Shown: positions 42,724 through 52,866 of the stretch, in pieces
Position numbering within the stretch: position 1 is the stretch's first letter
How the letters are laid out: every line of letters begins with the position of its first letter
DNA from: Phoma sp. XZ068
Lineage: Eukaryota > Ascomycota > Dothideomycetes > Pleosporales > Didymellaceae
NCBI GenBank assembly: GCA_004835665.1
Contig: RBKR01000010.1
Span: 1,054,001-1,118,000, forward strand
Reading direction: 5' to 3'
DNA length: 64,000 bases
Made by a program: the position numbers and the translations under genes
The notes under the pieces: generated by a model
The model's database searches: none
What the model was told of the DNA's origin: nothing
What the model saw: only the letters and a program-made list of their open reading frames with translations

Positions 42724-44584
42724 ACGTACCTCACGGGCGAGTGACCGGCCCGGGCGAGTGACCGGATTTCGCCAAGCCCCACGAACACTACAACTACTTT
42801 GTAACACTGCAGTACAGAACTAAGACTTACTATACTCTACAGTATGTTAATCTACCCTATAGTACCTTGCGCATCATTCCTGCACGTTCGCGCGTTGTGC
42901 CCTGCCTCACCACACGTGCCGCAGCGTCTTGAAGACTGAGTGCCTGTTTCAACGCGAGCCTTCTTACTTGCTCTCTTCCCATCGCTACGGGCGTTAAACT
43001 CCTTAAGAGTAGTTAAGCGCACTCCCTCACTAACTATAAGAGACCCGTCTATCTGGATTCGCTTCCTCTTGTGTGATTTACGGCGTGTAGCGGCCTCATT
43101 GGCGGCTTGAAGGTCAGCAACCTGGTTGCGCACTAACACCAGTGAATGCGCCATCATCTCCGCGCCTTTGGTGAGCCGATTAAGGGCATCAACCATGGAT
43201 GTTGGCGAGCTATCGCCATGTCTCTGGATCCTCTCTCGAATCAGCTTCGATTGCGATCCAAATTCTAGGGTGTTGCTTGGGGTCTGGGAGTGCCACGTAC
43301 TCTCATCCACAGTAGGTAGTGGTGGAGTGCATAGGCGCACTTCGAGCTTTGATATCACAGCCTCTGGATTGAAGGGAACTAAGCCAGCGCCTCTAAAGCC
43401 TCCCTGGATATTGCTCTCTGTAATTGACGCGTTAAAAGCTGCTTTGAAGCACGGCAAGAACTCAAGTTTTGAGATGCGAGTAATCTTGTTGCGCATCAGG
43501 AGCTCAGCTTGGCGACCGTAGGCCTTCTTCATAGGGGCAAAACAACCTACGTCAAGTGGCTGCAATAGGTGCGACGAGTGCGGGGGCATACATAAGGTGA
43601 TAATCTTGTGTTCCTCGCAGTATTTGTGGAAATCAACTGAGTTGTGGCTCTCATGGCCGTCCAGAATAAGCAGCCGATGGCTGCCAACAGTGCGCTCCTT
43701 TGTGTGCTCGTCAAAGTGCTTTAGCCACTTCAATCCAAGCTCGTTGTTGGTCCAGCCGTACTCAGAGACATTAATAACCCAGTTTCCAGGTATGCTTGGC
43801 TCCTTATACCAGGCGGAGAGGTGGTGCTTGCCTTTGAAGATGATGAAGGGTGGGATGGCCCACCCCATCGCGTTGATGCCTTCGATGATACTAGTCCACT
43901 CTCGGTCGCCCTGTTGCACTGTCTTTGGTCGTCCGCGACGCTCAGAGCCTGTGACAACAGCTCCTGTTGATATAACGCCCATCATGAAGCCAGACTCGTC
44001 GAAGTTGTACGTGTCTTCGTCCAGGATGCCATACTTGGCTTTGGTATTCTCCACCAGGCGGAACCAGCCCTGGATCACCTCAGGATCCTCACAGAGGGCT
44101 CTCTTGTAATCGTACTTTCGATTAAACTTAACTGTAAGCTCTGGGCGACGCTTCACGAACGTGCCAGCCCAGTTCTTGCCAACAGGTGGTTGGTTGCGCT
44201 CTGCGAGCAGAGAGTTGGCCATATCCTCTACATCAGTGAGCCGAGGCGGATATCCTCGCTCATCCAGCTTCAATACATGCTGGACAATCACCAGCTCTTC
44301 AGTGCTTGTCAGCTTTATTGAGTTGACCTTGCAATCGCGTCGTGAGAGCGTTCCAGCGCGTCGTCGTCTTAGTGTCCTCTCCGACACCTTATAGATCGTT
44401 GCAGCGCGCGGCACAGTAAGAGTCGCGTCTTGTTTAAGAGCCTGAATGGCAAGCTGTATATCTGATTCCTTTGAGACGCTTTGAGCCTTCTTGCGTTGAG
44501 ACATCGCGAGTTGTGTAAAGTTTGGTGGGGGCTTGGCGAAATCCGGTCACTCGCCCGGGCCGGTCACTCGCCCGTGAGGTACGT
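42724..44584 (-). mobile_element. pogo/Fot DNA transposon, apparently complete
   Basis: Terminal inverted repeats 42724-42780 and 44584-44528 are identical over 57 bp and flanked by TA (42722-42723 and 44585-44586). Each TIR carries CGGGCGAGTGACCGG twice (42734-42748 and 42751-42765). The 1861-bp element holds one uninterrupted transposase gene. Perfect TIRs and an open frame imply recent transposition. It abuts the mitochondrial-like fragment on the left and the decayed third pogo on the right. Confidence 0.95.
42852..44504 (-). CDS. pogo/Fot transposase, intact, 550 aa
   Basis: Domains in order: psq-type HTH (residues 1-60, VPRAATIYKVSERTLRRR), CENP-B/Tc5-type HTH (ERGYPPRLTDVEDMANSL to WAGTFVKRRPEL), DDE_1 core with YNFDESGFMMGV, LLILDGHESHNS and HLLQPLDVGCF (last two Asp 35 apart), then a coiled-coil and basic tail with a CCHC knuckle CGTCGEAGHNARTC. 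No stop or frameshift. ATG at 44504 lies 24 bp inside the right TIR's inner edge. The enzyme would bind the two 17-bp-spaced terminal boxes and cut at TA. It shares its tail almost exactly with the fragment at 4738-5386. Confidence 0.95.
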   Translation of the reverse strand: MSQRKKAQSVSKESDIQLAIQALKQDATLTVPRAATIYKVSERTLRRRRAGTLSRRDCKVNSIKLTSTEELVIVQHVLKLDERGYPPRLTDVEDMANSLLAERNQPPVGKNWAGTFVKRRPELTVKFNRKYDYKRALCEDPEVIQGWFRLVENTKAKYGILDEDTYNFDESGFMMGVISTGAVVTGSERRGRPKTVQQGDREWTSIIEGINAMGWAIPPFIIFKGKHHLSAWYKEPSIPGNWVINVSEYGWTNNELGLKWLKHFDEHTKERTVGSHRLLILDGHESHNSVDFHKYCEEHKIITLCMPPHSSHLLQPLDVGCFAPMKKAYGRQAELLMRNKITRISKLEFLPCFKAAFNASITESNIQGGFRGAGLVPFNPEAVISKLEVRLCTPPLPTVDESTWHSQTPSNTLEFGSQSKLIRERIQRHGDSSPTSMVDALNRLTKGAEMMAHSLVLVRNQVADLQAANEAATRRKSHKRKRIQIDGSLIVSEGVRLTTLKEFNARSDGKRASKKARVETGTQSSRRCGTCGEAGHNARTCRNDAQGTIG

Positions 44585-44586
44585 TA

Positions 44587-46652
44587 TCGCTTTAAAAAAT
44601 TATTACCATTATGTGCGGAAAATCGCGCTGTATAACGTCTCTATAGCTAATCTTGATATCGCGCGGGTAAATTGATTTGCCGCCCAGACCTGCCCACTTG
44701 CGTTTTCCGCCTCTTCACACTATTACCGCCATTATCGTTACTACTATCATCCTTACGCTTACTTCGTGCTTTCACAGCATTATCCTGCTTAGCCTGCTGC
44801 TTTCTGTTCACAGTTTTCTATTGCTCAGCTAATCTCCGCTGCTTACGCTCCTCCATTTCGCGCTCCCTTTGCCGCTCCTTCTCTTCGCGATCGTGTTGGC
44901 GTGCTTCCTTCCTTTCCTGAACTTCCCTAGCCTTCTGCCCCCGCTCAATCTGCTTCTGCATCCGCCGATTAGCTGCTTCAACGCGTTCTTGCTCCTTTTG
45001 CGCCTCAATATCGATCGCGCGCTGTCGTACAGCGGCCACTTTCGCTGGCGAGAAGAACTGAGCCTCTCCTGGACGATCCTTGTCGAAAAGACCCATGAGT
45101 TGACCTCGTTTGCGGCTCTCTTTTCATCAACTAATGCCTGCCTTAAGTGCCGATTCTCATGATCAAGAATCTCGTTGCGGATGGCTAGCTTTTCAGCCCC
45201 TCTGATGAGCCATTGAATCTCTTGATTCAAGACACCTTGCTCCTTCGCAATCGCCTTGATAGTACGTCGCATAGCGCGCACAGACCCTGGAGTAATGCGT
45301 TTCTGCTCATCATCACTCGACGGCGGTGTTGGGGTCTTCATTTGTACCTTTCCGAGTACTTTTGCTGGATTGTATGGGAAAATGCCCGGCGAAGCAAAGG
45401 CCGACCGGACGTTCGCCAATGTAAAAGCCTCATCCCACGCGTCGCGAAAAATAGGCCAAAAGCGGCGCTTTGTCATACGCGAGAACCCGTCTGATGACTG
45501 GATTAGTCGATCGATGCCCTTACCATAGGCGTGCGCAAGTGGTGCGAAAATGCCGACGTCTAGTGGCTGAAGTCGATGCGTCGAATGCGGAGGAAGTACT
45601 GCGAGGATAATATTGTTCTGATCGCAGTATTCGATAAAGCGAGGGTTGACATGAGATGAATGGCCATCGACGAGAAGGAGACGTCGTGCAAGGCCTGCTT
45701 TTGCCTTCGTGTGCGGATCGAAATTTTTTGTCAGCCATGACATCCCCAGCTCTTCATTCGTCCATCCCTTGCGCGATACCGCGAAGTATGCGTTATCAGA
45801 CGAGCGGTCAAAGGCCTCAAGCCATGTATCCTGCATGGCGCCACTTTCTGATTGACAGATGAGGCCCGGAGGGATCGCTGATCCATCCGCACAGATGCAT
45901 GCGAGTAGCGAGATAAACTCGCGGCTACCGTACCTGGCCAGCGCCGAGAAGTTTCTTCCTGCGAAGCTCTTTGATAGCCACAGTGCGCTTCATCGCGCGG
46001 CAGATGCCCAGTAGAAAGCCTTTCTCGTCGAAATTGTATATGTTTGTCGGTTTGATGTGATGCTTTTGCACATTTTCGTCCAACTATTGTAGGTTAGCTA
46101 TGATCTAGCTGCGAGGACTGATTAGGGAAGATGAAAACGAGACCGACTCCGTACCATTTGATAAAAGTGATCAAGATAGACGGAGTTATCAGCAATTTGA
46201 CGGGTTCGATCGAGCCCACGAAGGTACACGCTTTTTATGCGTTCTTCATAACGTTTGCAGAAGCGATATACCCAGTGCTCCCCAATTTCGTGACCTACGA
46301 TCTCAACGACGAGATTTTCGACAATCTGCGGGGTAGGAGGCAATCCACGGGTAGTGAGCTTGTGGATATGATCGAGCAAAACTTCCTCTTGCGCGGTGGA
46401 CAAGACCTTATGGTGAAGAGAATTGGCGATGGCGTGCGACGACGTCTTGCCTTTGTGGCGACGCATACGGGTCGTATGGCCAATGCCATTTTAGCAACTT
46501 GACGATAGTTAGGCTCTTTTGACGATTTCAGATCATCAAGCGCCTTCTGAATAGCTTCTTCGTTGACCATTTTATGGCATTTTGAAGATGGGTGGTGCGT
46601 GCGGGGTCGATGGTGCATTCGGTGGTATGGTGCATCCGGTGGTCGCTTACGT
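44587..46652 (-). pseudogene. Third pogo-type element, transposase broken by three frameshifts
   Basis: Starting at MVNEEAIQKAL (about 46570), the frame must change near 46490 (one A lost, giving NGIGHTTRMRRHKGK), near 45960 and near 45115 to read HTH, DDE core and basic tail. Catalytic blocks are all present: YNFDEKGFLLGI, RLLLVDGHSSH and HRLQPLDVGIF. A 71-bp intron (46154-46084) joins DHFYQM to LDENVQKH. A TAG at 44818 replaces an expected Gln before a Lys/Arg-rich tail. The 5' terminus (ending 46652, TA at 46653) has GGTGCATTCGGTGG and GGTGCATCCGGTGG 17 bp apart. The other terminus was not found. Confidence 0.8.
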
Positions 46653-46654
46653 TA

Positions 46655-47504
46655 GCTTCCATAATGCTGTAATGGGCCATATATCGATGACTTGTCAGCA
46701 CCCGCGACGGATGAGTGCTAAGTAATGGCAATCCGAGGCTCTCATTTCCCGCTGTCCAAGGCTGGTTGTTCAAAGCGATTGCTCAATATCACCAGTCACC
46801 ATAATGCCAGCGCTATGATCTTCCGACGCTAGGTTGATACGATAGTCAACCAGACCTTGGCGCCCATGTTGCTGACGGTCAGATCCAGCAATCTCGAGTA
46901 AGCGGGTTAGATTGTGTGCCCTGATCAACTCGGAAAGTAAGGTAAGTACTGTATGGTCAAAGGTGTTCGTTGTGTTCATGACGAGTGTGTTGGAATCCGT
47001 CAGAAACTACTGCCGGAGTGGTTGCAACCATTGCTGCATCATGTAAAGGAAGTATGACGTCTGTCCACGTACGACGATTGCGTACACGAATCTAGTGCAA
47101 GGGCATCACTCCGGTCTATATATCGATAGTCAGATACACTTGTCAAAAGTAGGTTGAAGCATCAAATGGACATCTCATTCTGCTCTTCCATAGCCACTTC
47201 CAACAGAGTGATATGGAGTCGACTCGTTTGGATAATGGTCGCAACGAAGCTCGTTTGTTTTGATGGGCAGGCCCGAGCTCGCACCAATGAGGATCAGCAG
47301 TCTTGTTGCAGTCAACGAGGCAAGGATATTATGAAACAGATTAACGTAAAGCTTAGAACAGCTAACGAGACCAAATTTGCTGACGGCAATGACATCGATG
47401 TTCGCTTGGTAGTATGAGAACAAACACAAGAATGAGCGAAAACTGTAGGTCAAGTGGAGCCTTTCTCTGACAAGAATCCGGCTATGAGTATTGAAGTCTA
47501 TGTT
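46655..47504. other. No gene recognised
   Basis: Short frames only. Confidence 0.45.
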
Positions 47505-47608
47505 GTTATGGGTGTAGGGAGGAAGTGGTTGATGATTGAGGTCCGACTCAGGAAGCCGGACTGATTATATAATTCTCAGTCTCTTGATCACGTGACCGGC
47601 TTCCAACA
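47505..47608 (-). repeat. Solo copia LTR (same family as 60292-60399)
   Basis: On the minus strand it starts TGTTGGAAGCCGGTCACGTG and ends CCATAACA; it matches the copia-1 LTR through its TATA-like segment and AGTCCGGCT(T)CC(C)TG block. No internal region with a primer-binding site follows, so I call it solo or truncated. Confidence 0.7.
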
Positions 47609-47688
47609 CTATTCGCCCTTCATTTTTTTTTATCTATAACTTCTAGCTAAGACAGATCTATAGAGACAGCAAAATTGCAGTTTAATAG

Positions 47689-47790
47689 GTTCTAATAACA
47701 GACATGCCTGCAGATGGCTTCACAAAACTCCTTTCAGCAGAAAAGCACTCTCACTTCGTAAGTAACTGGGTCTGGTTGATATCTCATCGC
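47689..47790 (+). pseudogene. Copia RNase H C-terminal scrap
   Basis: TDMPADGFTKLLSAEKHSHF is the hallmark end of copia RNase H (the D/M-P-A-D-G-L/F-T-K-x-L motif). Nothing of the preceding reverse transcriptase remains. It lies on the opposite strand to the neighbouring solo LTR, so the two are not one element. Confidence 0.55.
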
Positions 47791-48106
47791 GAATTGATCC
47801 AGAATACCGTTGAGGAGAGGATATTAATTAAGATGATATCCAGATCTCATCTTTTCCGGAGTGAAATCTGCGGGGTGTGTCGCAGGCTAAGCATGATCAA
47901 AACGAGCCCTCAGGAAACATCTGTATTAGTAATCTAGTAGTGTGCTGCATGCAGAGCCGCGGTGCCCCACATTCCAGACAGAACACACACATAAAACAAC
48001 CGTGCTGCTTGCCATCAGCTCCCTTTTACACATTCTTCTTCGCAGTGCGACACGTTGCTATAAGATTTGCGGCATTTTCGTTATGATTTGAGTCTTCAAA
48101 TCAGCT

Positions 48107-48319
48107 TCAATGAGAGGACGTTCGACGGAGCCTGCATCGATGGCATGGCTTGTAGTCCCAGCAAATCAAAGTTCCCGTACCGCTGGGATTGTGGCCGTAA
48201 TCGCAACTGCCCCTAAACGGACCTAGTAGACTGGTTTCCAAACTACGCACCCCGGATTTTCCCTGTATTACGAACCGCGCGAACGCAAATATCAAGACCA
48301 ATAGAACCGTTGGGCACAT
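48107..48319 (-). CDS. Small possibly secreted Cys-containing protein
   Basis: A 70-aa ORF with a hydrophobic N-terminus (VLLVLIFAFARFVI) compatible with a signal peptide, then a short mature part with four cysteines (SCDYGHNPSGTGTLICWDY, KPCHRC) and a basic end. Size and composition fit an effector-like protein, but frames of this length occur by chance, and I see no homolog or intron. Confidence 0.25.
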   Translation of the reverse strand: MCPTVLLVLIFAFARFVIQGKSGVRSLETSLLGPFRGSCDYGHNPSGTGTLICWDYKPCHRCRLRRTSSH

Positions 48320-49221
48320 CGAATGACGCCATGCCCAGCAGTGGCGTTAGAAGAAATCGTTAGCATGAAGGCCCTGCGGCTGAGAGTCATTGTCAGTCTG
48401 CGCTAGCCACTTAGCCTATCGAGTTCGCAATATGACGGCCGGAATATGCCGGAGCTAGCGAAGTCGATCTCTCTGCGTGATAAGTTCTGCTGATAGGGGG
48501 TGAATAACGCTGGGGAATGTTCCGTAGGTGGATTCAAAGTCTGGTAACGTGGTGCACAAACGAGCGGCCACCCCCACCAAGTTTGCGCACCTCTGCATGC
48601 AGAACAACAGTCACTGTATAACGACTGCTACGCCGCAATCTCAAGTTGGCGGTAACAACCAAGGTTGCCCATGAACATCCGTCCCAAAGAGGTAGCCATG
48701 TTCGTGAGCCTCTGCTGATCTTGATGTGCCTCGGCCCGTTTCATTTCGCTTGCGTAGCTAACCAAACCGGCACGCGTAAGCCCGACTGACATGTTTTGAG
48801 GCGTAGCCCTTCATCACGATTTACCACTAGTTTTGTTTTCCTAACGAGCAAGGATTAAAAGCAATTGATACTAACAACTTAAATCCCGTGTTGGTTTTGC
48901 GAGTCGCGAGGCGTTCTTCCCCCTAATGCAGATCTCTAATGAGTCTGGATGGAACATTCCGACTCACCAACCCATCCGTGTAACTGCTCCTGACTAGACA
49001 CTCTGGACGGCCGCGCACAAGCGCTCTCCTGCAGAAGGTAAATAGCTGATTACGGTCCGCTAATTTCTATATCGCTGTTGTTTAGAGCGGAACATCTGGG
49101 TGAGATCTCTGGGCTTCTAAGGTAAGACATTTTCATTTGTACACCTGTTCTCGCGGGGAGTAGACGGACCCTGATTGATATAAGAGCTTGTAGAATCGTT
49201 ATTAGACCTTTACTGTTCACC
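48320..49221. other. No gene recognised; 5' flank of the rhodopsin-domain gene
   Basis: No supported feature. Confidence 0.45.
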
Positions 49222-50627
49222 ATGCCTGCCACGGCCGCCGCCGCTCCACCCCCAGAAGGCGTAATTGCGGATCTCGAGCACCCTATCGACGTTCTTCGAA
49301 CCGTCAACTTGGTTACACAAGGCCTAACATTAGTCTTCGTAACCGCATTTGTGTGCATCCGGTGTGTCTCGAAGTATGCGTCTGTCGGTTTGGGTTTCGC
49401 GGTCGATGATTGTGGGTTTGCATCCGGCAAGAAGTGTACCTCGGGCTGATGGGTGCTAGATCTGGTCTTGATATCGTGCGTGCTTATGGTTGGGTATTGC
49501 ACGTGTGGGATTTTTTGTAAGTTTTTCGTGCCGTTCTCTCGTTTCCTTTGTTCTAGAAAATGAGCACTTCCTAACCTCACGCCCAAGTGAGTGTTTACGG
49601 CGGTGGCTATCACATCTGGGAAGTCCCCTTAACGAACACAAAGCCCTTCTTCCAGGTAAACGCCCCCCCCCCCCCCCCCCCCAAAAAAAAAAACCTCACT
49701 ACTCTACACATCCACCCTCCGTCTCTAACGGTTCCTATAGACTGGCTACGCCGCCACCATCTTCTACGCGCCAATGGCTCTCTTCGTAAAACTCAGCCTC
49801 CTTACCATAATTGCGCGCGTCTTCTCGCCCTACAGGAAAACTGTGTACGGCATCTACGTACTCGACGTCCTACTGATCTGCTACTATATCACCCAACTCG
49901 TCGTCAAGATCCGCATCTGCTGGCCCATATCCGCGTACTGGGAGGGCGACGCCAGTAAATGTCTGGACCAGGCAGCGGTCATCACGGCAGACAGCATCAT
50001 CAGTCTAATTAGCGACGTGGTGATTCTGGTCTTACCGCTGCCACTGACGTGGTCGCTGCAGTTGCCGAGAAAGAGGAAGTTGAAGGTAGCAGCCATGTTG
50101 GGTATGGGTGGGTTGGCGACAGCGTTTAGTGCGTGGCGATTGCATTTGATTCTTACTGATGGGAAGAGTCCGGACCAGACCATTGTTTTTGTTCAGGTCG
50201 TTTTATCGGGGTAGGTCCACCTCGACCCTCCATCTCCATCTCCATGAAGCAAGAACTTTGGAACTTAACATGCCTAACCAGCAACGCCGAAGCCGGCATC
50301 GCCCTCATCTGCGCCTGTCTCCCCGCCGTCGCCGCGCTCCTTCACCGGCTAAGGGCAAGCACCGGCTACGGGTCCTCGCTCCGCAACCCTTCGCGCTCGT
50401 ACCAGCTCTCCAATTTCAGCTCCCAGCGCACAGGCATGGAGCGTGGGTTCAAGAACCTCGAGGCAGCATCTGAATCTACCGATGAGGCGACGCTGGTGAC
50501 GTATACCCGGCGTCAGGATTCGCCAGACCCTGATTTTGGTCATAACCGAATTCTGCGGAAGGTGGAGGTCAGTATGGTGTCCACGACAGAGGGCAGGAAT
50601 AAGACAGGAAACGAAATTCATGGTTAA
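49222..50627 (+). CDS. Fungal rhodopsin-domain (PTH11-like) membrane protein, five exons, intact
   Basis: Exons 49222-49411, 49460-49516, 49588-49655, 49741-50210 and 50282-50627 total 1131 nt (376 aa) with all phases correct. Introns show gtgggt/gtaag donors, ctaac branch sites and cag/tag/aag acceptors. The protein has an N-terminal segment before TM1 (TVNLVTQGLTLVFVTAFV), then VDDYLVLISCVLMVGY, GYAATIFYAPMALFVKLSLL, YGIYVLDVLLICYYITQLVV, ADSIISLISDVVILVLPLP, LKVAAMLGMGGLATAFSAW and GIALICACLPAVAALLHR, the standard order of the fungal rhodopsin domain found in PTH11-type receptors. The C-terminal 90 residues are cytosolic and Ser-rich. Ligand unknown. Confidence 0.88.
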
Positions 50628-50738
50628 GGACGGCCTTAAGTGGTAAAGGGTGTTCAAGAGTTCTTGTATTGGATATTAAAATTGATACGAGAAAACTAAG
50701 ATTGACACACCGCATAGTGCTAAACACTTAGAACAATA

Positions 50739-50948
50739 ACGTCATCTACAAGTGAGCTGCACACACAAGCGAGCTGCGCACCCATCAAAATTCTACGCGT
50801 CTCTACTTTCAACTACTATGTCTCAACAACACAACGTCAAACTACTCCCTCGTGAAGATAGGATTATCTTAGCTATTCAAGCAATAAAAAAAGACCCTTC
50901 TTTAAAGGCGCGACGGGCTGCAGCCTTCTATAAGTAAGTAATATATTA
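50739..50948 (+). mobile_element. Left part of a pogo-like MITE (TIR plus 39-codon transposase start)
   Basis: After TA (50737-50738) the TIR has CAAGTGAGCTGCAC at 50749 and CAAGCGAGCTGCGC at 50766, 17 bp apart. It then encodes LPREDRIILAIQAIKKDPSL, a pogo N-terminal HTH start, and is interrupted at TA (50947-50948) by the next element. The right-hand remnant may be 52794-52864, which would give an outer element of about 280 bp. Confidence 0.6.
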
Positions 50949-52791
50949 ACGTGTTTCACAAGCGAGCGGCGCACCCAAGCGAGCGGCGCGCGCTTTCAAC
51001 GCGACCCACCTGCGCAACAACATCACTAAATGTCACAACAACGCAAAGCCCAGAAGGCCTACACTGAAGGCGACGTACAGCTTGCTTTATCTGATATCCA
51101 AACAAAGCAAGTTGAAAGCATACGACGCGCTGAATTACTTTACAAAGTCCCTCAAACAACGATACGACGGCGACGCGACGGCAAACGCTCTCGACGCGAC
51201 TGCGAGCCGAATTCGAAACGCCTCACAAAGCTAGAGGAGGAGGCGATTATACAACGTGTTTTTGATGAGAGCCTGCGTGGACTACCGCCGTCGAAGACAA
51301 ACGTACAAGATATGGCCGATGAACTGCTCAGAGAGCGCGGTAGCAAGCCTACTGGCAAGAACTGGGTAGATAATTTTATCAAACGTTCACCAGAGCTGCG
51401 AACGCGATGGAGCCGCCCGTACGATCGCCGGCGAGCTGCCTGCGAGGACCCAGCGGTTATACAACCCTGGTTCACGCTTGTTCAGTCAATGAAGGCAAAG
51501 TATGGTATTGTGGATGAGGACATGTACAACTTTGATGAGTCTGGCTTCCTGATGGACAAGATACCACCTCAGCTAGTCGTAACAGGCTCAGAGAAGCCTG
51601 GTCGAAGGAAGAAGCTACAACCTGGCGACCGCGAGTGGGTTACCCTGGTACAAGGCGTCGGGGCGACGGGGCGCGTTATCCCACCCTTCCTCAACTTTGC
51701 AGGCAAGGTTCTTATCTCTAACTGGTTCACTGAGGATCTACCACGAGACTGGGTTATTAAAGTTAGTCCTACTGGCTGGACAAACAACAACCTAGCGCTT
51801 GCCTGGCTTGAACACTTTGACGCGCATGCGAAGCCTGTTGGGGTGTATAGGCTACTGATCATTGATGGCCATGAGAGCCACTGTTCAGTTGATTTCCAAG
51901 ATCGCTGCAAAGAGAAGAAGGTCATCACTCTCTGCATGCCTGCACACTCATCGCATCTGTTACAACCGCTTGACGTCGCCTGCTTCTCGCCGTTGAAGCG
52001 CATGTATGGCGACGAGATCTCAGTCTTGGCACGCAGCCGCGTTCACCACATTAGCAAAGAAATCTTTCTACCTACTTTTAAAGCAGCTTTTTAGAAGGTG
52101 TTTACAACAGACAACGTCTGCGCAGGTTTCAGAGGTGCTGGGCTAGTCCCACACAACCCAGAGGCAGTGCTATCGAAGCTTGATGTACGACTGCGTACGC
52201 CAACTCCACCACAACCAGACAACGTCGCCTGGGAGCCAAAGACACCGCGCAACGCCTGTGAGATGGAGGCGCAGTCAACGCTACTTCAAAATCGCATGCA
52301 AAAACATTGGGGGTCTCCAGCAAGTTCGATTGATGAGCAGGTCAGGCAGCTTACCAAAGGCGCTCAGCAGATAGCACATGAGATGGTGCTAATGCGCGAA
52401 GAAATGGTACGCCTGCGAGACGCAACTGAGGCAGCTACAAAGCGTAAGAGTCGTAAGCGGCGGTATGTAAGGACTGAAGAGACCTTAACAGTTGGTGAAG
52501 TAGCTGATTTGGTTGCTGCTAAGGAGGGTATTAGTCGTGATGATGGTGAGACGCCTGCGAAGAGGGTGCGCAAAGAACGGCACTGTAGGCGTTGCGGCGA
52601 GATTGGGCACAACTCTCGCACTTGCAAGGTAAACATAGAGGGTGTAGAAGATAGCGATGCTTCTGAATAGTATTATACTACTCTGTAAAGTACTTTAGTC
52701 TGTTGTGGCGCTGCACAAAGTCGTTGCGCAGGCGGTCTTCTAGCGATCCTGCGCCGCTCGCCTGGGTGCGCCGCTCGCTTGTGAAACACGT
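50949..52791 (+). mobile_element. pogo/Fot transposon nested in the preceding element
   Basis: TIRs of about 41 bp match with one mismatch (50949-50989 and 52791-52751); TA flanks at 50947-50948 and 52792-52793. CAAGCGAGCGGCGC occurs at 50959 and 50976, 17 bp apart. Total length 1843 bp with one transposase gene. Confidence 0.92.
51030..52670 (+). pseudogene. pogo/Fot transposase, 546 codons, single TAG
   Basis: One frame runs from MSQQRKAQKAYTEGD to the stop at 52670 and is broken only by TAG at 52092-52094 between FKAAF and KVFTTDN; CAG (Gln) is the likely original. Domains: psq HTH (AELLYKVPQTTIRRRRDG), CENP-B-type HTH (LRGLPPSKTNVQDMADEL), DDE_1 with YNFDESGFLMDK, LLIIDGHESHCS and HLLQPLDVACF (35-residue spacing), and a C-terminal CCHC knuckle CRRCGEIGHNSRTC. 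All catalytic residues lie before the stop. It is a near-twin in layout to the intact copy at 42852-44504 but a separate family, because the TIR boxes differ. Confidence 0.9.
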
Positions 52792-52810
52792 TATCTCTAT
52801 ATTATGCGCA

Positions 52811-52864
52811 AAATTGGTGGGGTGGCCCACTCGCTTGCCTGGCCCACTCGCTTATCCAACACGT
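52811..52864. repeat. Solo pogo-type terminus
   Basis: TGGCCCACTCGCTTGCC (52823) is followed directly by TGGCCCACTCGCTTATC (52840), period 17 bp, and the sequence ends ACGT then TA (52865-52866), matching the layout of the other pogo ends. It may be the right end of the outer nested element or belong to another family. Confidence 0.6.
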
Positions 52865-52866
52865 TA

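Noticed and set aside
47505..47790. Solo LTR plus RNase H scrap as one copia element
   Set aside because: They lie on opposite strands and no primer-binding site or polypurine tract links them.
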